Positions 1 to 5,918 of a DNA stretch of 9,300 bases are shown one piece after another. The notes below the pieces were generated by a model, which was not told the origin of the DNA, did no database searches, and worked only from the letters and a program-made list of their open reading frames with translations. Origin of the DNA: Chromatiaceae bacterium. Its GTDB lineage: Bacteria; Pseudomonadota; Gammaproteobacteria; Chromatiales; Chromatiaceae. Both the position numbers and the translations under genes were made by a program. Position 1 is the first letter of the stretch. Each line of letters starts with the position of its first letter. Location of the stretch: the NCBI GenBank assembly GCA_012962365.1, contig DTXR01000510.1:1-9300 (forward strand), given 5' to 3'.

Positions 1-216
1 CCGCTTGATGGCGCGGTCGATGGTGTCTTTGGGCATGTTGGCGCCCTGCGCCTTGTCGACCGCCAAGCGCAGGCGCGGATTGGCATCGATATCCCCACCG
101 CCTTCCTTTGCAGCAACGGTGACTTCACGAATCAGTTTTGACCAGAGCTTGCCGCGTTTCTTGTCATTCGCCGCTTTTTTGTGCTTGATATTCGCCCATT
201 TGCTGTGACCTGCCAT
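1..216 (-). CDS. yebC: YebC/PmpR/TACO1-family protein, N-terminal part (runs off left edge)
   Basis: The 72 visible codons translate to a protein beginning [20 protein letters not shown] and continuing through [24 protein letters not shown] and [14 protein letters not shown]. This is the near-invariant N-terminal domain of the YebC/PmpR/TACO1 family, whose full length is about 245 residues, so roughly 30% is present. Family members are cytoplasmic. They were first described as DNA-binding transcriptional regulators and have more recently been linked to translation on the ribosome. The ATG at 216 is the family's usual start and has a GAGG ribosome-binding site (223-226 on the complement) 6 bases upstream. 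In many gammaproteobacteria yebC lies just before the ruvCAB Holliday-junction genes; those would be beyond the left edge and are not visible. The gene follows the CHASE2-GGDEF gene on the same strand after about 300 bases, so it probably has its own promoter. Confidence 0.96.
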   Translation of the reverse strand, partial: MAGHSKWANIKHKKAANDKKRGKLWSKLIREVTVAAKEGGGDIDANPRLRLAVDKAQGANMPKDTIDRAIKR

Positions 217-514
217 TACTTACCTCGTATTGCTTTCCTGAAAAGCGGAAGACACCGGTTTCAGAAGGTGTTTTGTCTGTTGAGAATACCCGCAGATTCT
301 AGCATGAGCGGCCGGGCATTCCTTTACCAAATACACTCCCCACCCCCTGATCAATTCTTTTCGTGCTGCTGATTTCATGCAGATCTGCCGGATTTGATTA
401 CAAAGGAACTGGTTTGTTGAAATCCTTGGGTTATCAAATACTTTGGACTATTATCAACACGGCGGCTATTCAGGTTATGCTTAGCTGTTGCAGGACTGGC
501 GCAAGCTGCCCGGG
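217..514. other. Intergenic region between the CHASE2-GGDEF gene and yebC
   Basis: This is about 298 bases without a convincing gene. Both flanking genes are on the minus strand, so it should hold the end of the upstream transcript and the yebC promoter. I see no GC-rich hairpin followed by a T run after the TAG at 515, so read-through into yebC cannot be excluded. Several AT-rich TTGAT-type hexamers lie around 345-460 on the minus strand, but none pairs with a good -10 at 16-18 bases. The only well-formed signal is the yebC ribosome-binding site at 223-226. A 52-codon minus-strand ORF (220-378) ends just before yebC but is probably chance. Confidence 0.6.
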
Positions 515-2197
515 CTAAACAGATGTCGAAAACAGGGCTTTGGACCAGTCGCAGGACACCTGATTTCTACCGGAATGCTTGGCCTGATACAACGCCTTGT
601 CTGCCATATCGAACAATTCGTTCTTGCTATGTTTCACTCCCGGCACCATGGCCGCGCAACCCACGCTGACGGTCAGCTGGTAAGTCTTGCCATTACTCCG
701 GTAGTGGATTCCGAGCCCCTGAATTCCCTGGACGATTTCCCGTGCATAGGCCTCCACTTCTTCCAGATGGGGTTTGTCCATATCCAGCAGAACTGCGAAC
801 CGCTTGCCGCCAATACGGCAGGTTATGTCGCCGGCGCGGCGGGTTCTGCTGCCAAAATATCTGCCAAGCTCCCTAAGAGCCTTATCTCCTTTCAACTGCC
901 CCATGAGGTCGTTGAAGCGCTTGAAACAATCCACATCGATAAGCAACAGGAAAAGCAGGCGCTCGTGGCGACTGTTCAGGCGCCACATTCTATCGAAATG
1001 CTCATCGAATGCCCGCCGGTTGTACAAGCCAGTCAATACATCCAGGTAAGAATGCTTCTGCAAGCTGCCGATGTGACTTCGTATAAGCAGGTAGCTGGCG
1101 ATCATCAGGCCCGACCACAGGGAAACCACAGGCAGCAGCAGCCCCAGAGCAACCACGGATAACATGGCCAGCACCGATACAACCAGCATGGAAACAGCCA
1201 GCCGGCAGAAGATACAACCCAAGGGTAAGAACAGCAGAATCAGGCCGCCAACCACGGAGAGAAGACCCAGCCCCAGTATTCGCGACAGCCCCTGTGTGTT
1301 TGTCACCACATTGCCCTGTTCCAGGGCGTTGAGTGTGTTGGCATGAATTTCCACACCACTCATCGCCCCGAAGCTGGTATCCGGAACAGGAAAAACGCGG
1401 CGGATGGCGGCAGCCGTTATACCAACAAACAGGGTCTTGTCCCGCAACCTGTCCGGCTCGATCTTGCCTTCGATAACGTCGGCAAAGGAGTACATGGGAA
1501 ATGCCCCTGGGCCGCCGGCGAAAGGGAACAATATCTTGTGATCCCTGACCCAGCGTCCTTTGCCCCCTGCGGAATGGGCAGCGAAGGTTTCCCCGGGCAG
1601 TTCCATCACTCTGAACTTTCCGGAAAGATACAAAGCAGCCAGCGAAAGATGCGGCCAATGCGCAGCGCCTGCGCCGGCAAGCAAATACGCACTTCGCACG
1701 ATACCATCCCTGTCGACGGCCATGTCCGTATGCCCGATAGCCGCTGCTGCCTCTGCGAACAGCTTGTAGGGCAGCACCTCGGATACGTCGTTGTCTCCCG
1801 GATCTTCGTCACTGGTCATGGCCAATGCAACCTTGCCATGTGCAGCAATGGCTGCCGCGAACAGTTGATCTCCAACGGGGTCTGCGTCGCTTGCTTCGGC
1901 GAAAAGCACATCGAAAGCCACCGGCCCCGAACCCGCCTCATGCAGTCGATCCAGTAAACGGGCATGCAACCGACGCGACCAGGGCCATCGCCCGTATTTA
2001 CGCAGGCTTTTCTCATCGACAGCGACGATGGCGATATCCTGCTCCATCCCGGGGGGCAATAACGACAGCTCTGTATCGGCAACCATTTGTTCGAGACGCG
2101 AGGTAACGCCTGAAAACTCAATGAACAGCGCCATCGCCACAACCAGTGTCAGCTGAATGAGACGGTTTTCGCTTGCCTTTACAAGAATTTTACCCAT
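515..2197 (-). CDS. CHASE2 membrane receptor with degenerate GGDEF domain (GGKRF), probable c-di-GMP receptor
   Basis: This is a 560-residue inner-membrane signalling protein. An N-terminal helix (about 12-28) precedes a periplasmic CHASE2 sensor domain (about 30-300) with hallmark segments AIVAVDEKSLRKYGRWPWSR, GPVAFDVLFAE and GVEIHAN (281-287). Hydrophobic segments at about 304-327 and 333-372 look like three membrane helices, followed by a cytoplasmic GGDEF domain starting at DVLTGLYNRR (386-395). The first metal-binding Asp (D421), the guanine-contacting Asn (N429) and the GD pair (437-438) are conserved. The GG(D/E)EF signature at 463-467 is GGKRF, so both acidic residues are replaced. 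The RxxD product-inhibition site (R454, D457) is intact at the spacing seen in PleD. The usual His in GH..GD is Gln (Q434). Cyclase activity is therefore unlikely and c-di-GMP binding plausible (inference). The start lies 9 bases past the stop of the FecR gene and has no clear Shine-Dalgarno sequence, which suggests translational coupling. No frameshift is seen; the rest of the domain (TVSVGCA, ADKALYQAK..GRN) is well preserved. Confidence 0.93.
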   Translation of the reverse strand: MGKILVKASENRLIQLTLVVAMALFIEFSGVTSRLEQMVADTELSLLPPGMEQDIAIVAVDEKSLRKYGRWPWSRRLHARLLDRLHEAGSGPVAFDVLFAEASDADPVGDQLFAAAIAAHGKVALAMTSDEDPGDNDVSEVLPYKLFAEAAAAIGHTDMAVDRDGIVRSAYLLAGAGAAHWPHLSLAALYLSGKFRVMELPGETFAAHSAGGKGRWVRDHKILFPFAGGPGAFPMYSFADVIEGKIEPDRLRDKTLFVGITAAAIRRVFPVPDTSFGAMSGVEIHANTLNALEQGNVVTNTQGLSRILGLGLLSVVGGLILLFLPLGCIFCRLAVSMLVVSVLAMLSVVALGLLLPVVSLWSGLMIASYLLIRSHIGSLQKHSYLDVLTGLYNRRAFDEHFDRMWRLNSRHERLLFLLLIDVDCFKRFNDLMGQLKGDKALRELGRYFGSRTRRAGDITCRIGGKRFAVLLDMDKPHLEEVEAYAREIVQGIQGLGIHYRSNGKTYQLTVSVGCAAMVPGVKHSKNELFDMADKALYQAKHSGRNQVSCDWSKALFSTSV

Positions 2198-2206
2198 ACA
2201 TCGAGA

Positions 2207-3838
2207 CTAGAACAGCAGCAGCACAGAAGCAATGCCAAACAGAATCATGGGAAGATAGCTGGCCGGTTTCACCTCGAATCGCTGAGGCGTGCTGAATCCA
2301 CCCTCGTAACCTTCCATATCGATGGATCTCAGGCGGAAATAATAATAGCCGCTCACAGGTCGCGGAATCGCTATTCCAGGCTCCACAGTTTTTTCATCCA
2401 CAACCAGTTCCTGGAATTCAGTATCCGTCGCCAGCTGTACCTGATAGTTAGCCACTCCGTCCACTGCCTGCCATGCCAGGCGCAACTTGTCTCCATCGAC
2501 GGCTGGCGGCTTGGGCTCGGGCACCGCAGGCACCGGCAGCACCCGGATTTTCACCGGCTTGCCCGGGGGACCCTGCCGGCCTTCTGCAGTCACCGATGAC
2601 AATCGATAGACATATTCCCCCGCATCGCTGATATCCACAGTGGCATGTGTGTCACCCAGGGATTCTCGTTGCAAGGGCTGTGTAAACCCATCGTCATGTG
2701 CCAGCTCGAACACGTAGCTGTCCACGCCTTCCACTTCTGCCCAGGAAAAATCCACCGTTCCCGCATGCAGCACATGCTCGGGCAAAGGCGACCGTACCAT
2801 GGGCGCTTCCGGACGGGCTTCCACACGGAACGCCTTGACCGCATCATTTCCTTCCAGGCCATTGGCATCCACGCCCCGCACACGCAGGAAATAGTCCCCA
2901 TCTTCCAGGCGCTGATCCACCATCAGCCGTTCTTTCACCGTGCGATCCAGCATGATTTCCAGAAATTCCTGATCTCTGGCTATCTGCACCCGGTAGCTTC
3001 GTGCCTGCCTGATACTGTTCGAGGAAACGACGGTCGGGAGATAGCGGATCAAGGCAGGAAAGGTCTCCAGATCCGGTGCGGGCAACAACTCGACCGGCTC
3101 GATGGGCGGGCTGTCTTTCTGCGCCACAGTACCGAAGTTCCTGGGCACATCCACCTTGCCAAACGCATTGCCCACGCTGACCAGCCCTTCCAGCACCTCT
3201 GTGCGGGAACTGTCTTTTTCGACACCGATACGAAACCCAGTGCCACGTACCGCCGAGTTGGCGGAAACCGTGAATATCTCATAACTGCTATCCGGGACAT
3301 GCGCAGGATTGGCGTCCATGTTCATGCGCCCCTGATTCACTCTCAGTTGGGCATTCATGCTCCTGTGATTTCCGCCTCCAAGCGTTTTCAGGCGCGTGAA
3401 CTCCAGCTCGCTGCTTTCCCGCAAAAGGATGCTGCTCTGATCCTCCAGGATAAGGAGGGCTGTGCTGCTTTCCCCTGTTATCACCCTGTCACCTGCGCCC
3501 AGTGATATCCCGGGCTTCAAGGGCAGTTTCTCGCTCTTGTTCCTGAACATCACCTCAACTTTGCCAACCACTTTTTCTACCCGCACCTCTGATGCTTCCT
3601 CACGCACGACATATAGGGGTATGGAAATCTTGGTTCCCGGGCGCAGGGTCGCGGCATTGCGGATATTGTTGCGCTTCAGAATGTCATCCCAGTAACGCCA
3701 GTCCTTGAGCTGGGTATGACTGATATCCCAGACAGTATCTCCAGGCTGTACTGTGTATAACCAGTCCTGGGTGTACCCTACAGAAACGAGCCCGCAAAGA
3801 AAAAGTGTTACCAGAAACCGGTGAATTCTTTTGGCCAT
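2207..3838 (-). CDS. LysM-FecR periplasmic protein with three Fn3-like repeats and C-terminal membrane anchor
   Basis: This 543-residue protein has a signal peptide (1 to about 24) and a LysM domain at about 26-75 (YTVQPGDTVWDIS ... LRPGTKISIPL). A FecR domain lies at about 84-240, with the landmarks GAGDRVITGESSTALLILED and FTVSANSAVRGTGFRI. Three tandem beta-sandwich (fibronectin III-like) repeats follow at about 281-340, 360-432 and 449-523, sharing a YxVQxAxDxEF opening and a YYFRLRSxDxEGxEG-like ending. The protein ends in a hydrophobic stretch (about 528-543, PMILFGIASVLLLF) with nothing after it, so it is probably anchored in the inner membrane facing the periplasm. LysM usually binds peptidoglycan. 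FecR domains classically sit in anti-sigma regulators, but no sigma-factor or TonB-receptor gene is present here. FecR-LysM genes next to CHASE2 receptor genes are a pairing I know from other proteobacteria, so the likely partner is the CHASE2 protein encoded immediately downstream. The ATG has GAGAG 7 bases upstream (3846-3850). Confidence 0.92.
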   Translation of the reverse strand: MAKRIHRFLVTLFLCGLVSVGYTQDWLYTVQPGDTVWDISHTQLKDWRYWDDILKRNNIRNAATLRPGTKISIPLYVVREEASEVRVEKVVGKVEVMFRNKSEKLPLKPGISLGAGDRVITGESSTALLILEDQSSILLRESSELEFTRLKTLGGGNHRSMNAQLRVNQGRMNMDANPAHVPDSSYEIFTVSANSAVRGTGFRIGVEKDSSRTEVLEGLVSVGNAFGKVDVPRNFGTVAQKDSPPIEPVELLPAPDLETFPALIRYLPTVVSSNSIRQARSYRVQIARDQEFLEIMLDRTVKERLMVDQRLEDGDYFLRVRGVDANGLEGNDAVKAFRVEARPEAPMVRSPLPEHVLHAGTVDFSWAEVEGVDSYVFELAHDDGFTQPLQRESLGDTHATVDISDAGEYVYRLSSVTAEGRQGPPGKPVKIRVLPVPAVPEPKPPAVDGDKLRLAWQAVDGVANYQVQLATDTEFQELVVDEKTVEPGIAIPRPVSGYYYFRLRSIDMEGYEGGFSTPQRFEVKPASYLPMILFGIASVLLLF

Positions 3839-4138
3839 ACAATATCTCTCGTGATTATTTGTCTGAATACGGGCAGCGTTTCTTGCCCAGCTCCAATTCT
3901 GTTCCTTTGGTATGGTTTCTTACCATAGCCTGTTCTAACCGAATATGAACCTGCGGTGACCTGCTATTCCAGATACCAAGCCGATCGCGCATGCCGCCGG
4001 GACAACATGCCATCCAAATTCAGTGATTTCACCGAAAAGCACATTTACCTCCCGTGATGATACAGAGCAGCGATTTGCGCGGCAAACCATTCCGTGACAG
4101 CATCTGCACCCAATTGGACAACAAACGACCCGACAACC
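3839..4138. promoter_or_regulatory. Divergent control region between the FecR and DUF971-MoaD genes
   Basis: About 300 bases separate two divergently transcribed units, so both promoters should lie here. Two short inverted repeats are visible. TATGGT (3911-3916) and ACCATA (3922-3927) are perfect 6-base arms around 5 bases. GGGCA (3871-3875) and TGCCC (3884-3888) are 5-base arms in the probable FecR leader. On the minus strand a weak -35/-10 pair, TTCATA and TATGGT spaced 16 bases, would place the TATGGT/ACCATA repeat over the FecR promoter; each hexamer matches consensus at only 4 of 6 positions. I see no convincing plus-strand promoter. The region assignment is firm; the individual sites are tentative. 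Confidence 0.45.
3846..3850 (-). promoter_or_regulatory. Ribosome-binding site of the LysM-FecR gene
   Basis: GAGAG on the minus strand lies 7 bases upstream of the ATG at 3838. It supports that start, which also directly precedes a clean signal peptide. Confidence 0.6.
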
Positions 4139-4798
4139 ATGAGCCAAAACGACAATCTGCAACCGGAAGAGATCAAGCTACACCAGAAATCACGTCTGCT
4201 CACCATCCGTTTTCCCGATGGTAAAACCTTTCATCTGCCTTGCGAATACCTGCGGGTCTGCTCGCCTGCAGCCGAAGTTGTGGCCAGTGATCTGCCCGAG
4301 GCAGGTAAAGAGAAGGTGAACATCGTCAATCTGGAGCCCCAGGGCACCTACGCCTTGCGTATCGAATTCGACGATGGCCACGACACCGGCATCTATTCCT
4401 GGGAACGTCTGTACGACCTCGGCGTGAACCAGGAAAAGTACTGGCAGGACTATCTGGACAAGCTGAAAGCCCATGGGCTGGATCGAGGGGATTCTGAAGA
4501 CCAGGGAGACAAGGCAGAAACCTTGTCTGTGAAAATCATGTACTTCAATTACCTGGTGAACAAACTGGGCATCCAGGAAGAAAGCGTTTCTCTCCCGGCC
4601 AGCAGAGTCAAAACCGTTCAGGATTTGCTGAAGGCACTGGCCATACGCAAACTGGAGCGGGGCTATCTCCTTGACCAGGAACATGTGCGGGTTACCGTAA
4701 ACCGCCAGTTTGCAGAGCCTTTCACCCTGCTGGAAAACGGCGATGAGGTGGGCATCGTGCCCAACTCGCCCAATCCGCCCGCGCCGCCAAAAACCTGA
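4139..4798 (+). CDS. DUF971 (GBBH-like N-terminal domain) fused to MoaD/ThiS-like beta-grasp domain
   Basis: This is a 219-residue cytoplasmic protein with two recognisable parts. Residues about 10-113 are a DUF971 / gamma-butyrobetaine hydroxylase-like N-terminal domain with family landmarks EIKLHQKSR, LPCEYLRVCSPAAEV and FDDGHDTGIYSW (77-88). DUF971 is also the C-terminal domain of the HCF101 Fe-S scaffold of plastids, so a role in Fe-S or metal handling is possible but unproven. After an acidic linker (about 114-127), residues about 128-208 look like a MoaD/ThiS beta-grasp domain: LSVKIMYFNYLVNKLG at its start and VTVNRQF ... LLENGDEVGIVP at its end. The terminal Gly-Gly of sulfur carriers is missing; the tail is proline-rich (NSPNPPAPPKT). 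Homologues of DUF971 alone start near here, so I chose this ATG over an in-frame GTG at 4094; neither has a clear Shine-Dalgarno sequence. The YheT gene follows after 14 bases, suggesting an operon. Confidence 0.88.
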   Translation: MSQNDNLQPEEIKLHQKSRLLTIRFPDGKTFHLPCEYLRVCSPAAEVVASDLPEAGKEKVNIVNLEPQGTYALRIEFDDGHDTGIYSWERLYDLGVNQEKYWQDYLDKLKAHGLDRGDSEDQGDKAETLSVKIMYFNYLVNKLGIQEESVSLPASRVKTVQDLLKALAIRKLERGYLLDQEHVRVTVNRQFAEPFTLLENGDEVGIVPNSPNPPAPPKT

Positions 4799-4812
4799 GC
4801 TATTCCGCTGCC

Positions 4813-5769
4813 ATGCCAATTGAACCAAGCAGGTTTCGGCCGGCATGGTGGCTGCCCGGTCATCACCTCCCAACCCTCTGGCCCAGTTTTTTCCGGCGCC
4901 GACCGGATATTCCCCTGACGCGCGAGAGAGTAGAGCTGGCGGACGGGGATTTTCTCGACCTGAGCTGGTGCGGCCAGCGCGACAAGCCCATCGTCATGTT
5001 ACTCCACGGACTGGAAGGCAATCTGCATTCCCACTATGCCAGACCCTTATTGAAACTGCTCAGCGACTCGGGCTATCTGGCCTGCATGATGCATTTTCGC
5101 GGCTGCAGTGGCGAACCCAACAGATTGCCCCGCAGCTACCACAGCGGCGACAGCCTGGAGTTGCAGACGATTGTCGAACACATCATGCAAACCAGACAAC
5201 GCCCGGTGTTTGCAATCATCGGCTTCTCCCTGGGCGCCAACGTACTGCTCAAGTGGCTGGGGGAACGGGGAAAGCAGGCGGCTGTAGATCGGGCAATGGC
5301 GGTTTCTGTGCCTTTCCTGCTGCATGAGGCCGCCGACCGGCTGGATCGGGGTTTTTCACGCATCTACCAGCGCCACCTGTTGAATAGCCTGAAGCAGAAA
5401 TACCGTGACAAATTCAGCCGTATTCCTTCACCGCTGGATATCAACCTGGATCAGATAAGAAATTTCCGCCAATTCGATGAAGAGATCACCGCGCCCTTGC
5501 ATGGTTTTAGCGGTGCCGACGACTACTACCACCGTTGTAGCTGCCGGCGGTTTATCCCGCTAATCCACAAGCCAACCCTGATCCTGCACGACCGGAATGA
5601 CCCATTCATGTGGCCACATACGGTACCGCAGGAGAAAGAACTTCCAGAGGATGTCCTGCTGGAACTCACCAACGGTGGCGGGCATGCTGGTTTCGTCTGT
5701 GGCAACAGCCCTGCAAGCAGCGATTACTGGGCGGGCACTCGCCTGCTGCACTGGCTGACAAGCACTTGA
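4813..5769 (+). CDS. yheT: YheT-family alpha/beta hydrolase
   Basis: This 318-residue protein matches the YheT/COG0429 family of alpha/beta hydrolases throughout. It opens with the PAWWLPGHHLPTLWPSFFRR region and an ELADGDFLDLSW strand. The oxyanion/strand segment is IVMLLHGLEGNLHSHYA. The nucleophile elbow GFSLGAN contains S139, DPF contains D263, and GGGHAGF contains H291, giving a complete Ser-Asp-His triad. The MHFRGCSGEPN motif is also typical. The family is predicted to cleave short- or medium-chain acyl esters; the physiological substrate of bacterial YheT is not settled, and its eukaryotic relatives are the ABHD1/ABHD3 lipases. No signal peptide is seen, so it is probably cytoplasmic or peripherally membrane-bound. 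Length is close to the family norm. It lies 14 bases after the DUF971-MoaD gene on the same strand and is probably co-transcribed with it. The ATG at 4813 has no strong Shine-Dalgarno sequence, which fits coupling to the upstream gene. Confidence 0.93.
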   Translation: MPIEPSRFRPAWWLPGHHLPTLWPSFFRRRPDIPLTRERVELADGDFLDLSWCGQRDKPIVMLLHGLEGNLHSHYARPLLKLLSDSGYLACMMHFRGCSGEPNRLPRSYHSGDSLELQTIVEHIMQTRQRPVFAIIGFSLGANVLLKWLGERGKQAAVDRAMAVSVPFLLHEAADRLDRGFSRIYQRHLLNSLKQKYRDKFSRIPSPLDINLDQIRNFRQFDEEITAPLHGFSGADDYYHRCSCRRFIPLIHKPTLILHDRNDPFMWPHTVPQEKELPEDVLLELTNGGGHAGFVCGNSPASSDYWAGTRLLHWLTST

Positions 5770-5851
5770 ATCTACGAATTCGGGAACGAATGGCACTTGA
5801 TTCAGTGGATCATGCCCATGCAATCAGTTTGCTCATCGTTCCGGCACAGAC

Positions 5852-5884
5852 AAAAAAACCGGCCTGATTCAGGCCGGTCATTTT
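5852..5884. terminator. Bidirectional intrinsic terminator between convergent genes
   Basis: A perfect 9-base inverted repeat, ACCGGCCTG (5858-5866) and CAGGCCGGT (5870-5878), encloses a 3-base loop. Seven A's (5852-5858) lie to its left, so the minus-strand transcript of the DUF1800-DUF1501 pair ends in a GC-rich hairpin followed by a run of seven U's, a strong intrinsic terminator. On the plus strand the hairpin is followed by CATTTT, a weaker but usable tract for the YheT transcript. It sits between the two convergent stop codons. Confidence 0.92.
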
Positions 5885-5918
5885 CCGGAAACCGCTCCAC
5901 CTATCAGCAGACTACATG

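Noticed and set aside
220..378. A 52-codon minus-strand ORF starting MKSAARKELIRGWGVYLV and ending within the yebC ribosome-binding site
   Set aside because: There is no ribosome-binding site, the codons (CGA, AGG, GGG, AGA, GTA) are unlike the neighbouring genes, and it resembles no family I know. Its overlap with the yebC leader is the only point in favour.
796..812. The GGKRF change as a frameshift or decay artefact
   Set aside because: The reading frame is open on both sides and the flanking motifs (RAGDITCRI upstream, TVSVGCA and AKHSGRN downstream) are intact, so a frameshift is excluded. A point sequencing error at two adjacent codons is unlikely.
488..1957. Long plus-strand ORFs of 224 and 204 codons opposite the CHASE2-GGDEF gene
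   Set aside because: They lie antisense to a well-supported gene, have no recognisable domains, and their composition is that of a reverse-frame shadow.
2645..3505. A 286-codon plus-strand ORF opposite the FecR gene
   Set aside because: It is long, but it is the antisense of a gene with clear LysM, FecR and Fn3-like domains. The Cys/His-rich sequence matches no family and is typical of an antisense frame.
4094..4138. GTG at 4094 as an alternative start of the DUF971-MoaD gene
   Set aside because: It adds 15 low-complexity residues not expected in DUF971 proteins and has no ribosome-binding site. The ATG at 4139 is preferred, though it also lacks one, so the choice is not certain.
4190..4873. 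A 227-codon minus-strand ORF opposite the DUF971-MoaD gene
   Set aside because: It is a shadow of the plus-strand gene, whose DUF971 and MoaD motifs are unmistakable, and it shows no motif of its own.
5780..5842. GGAACGA and TCGTTCC arms about 50 bases apart after the YheT stop
   Set aside because: The arms are only 7 bases with a long loop and no associated T run. The adjacent perfect 9-base hairpin explains termination.
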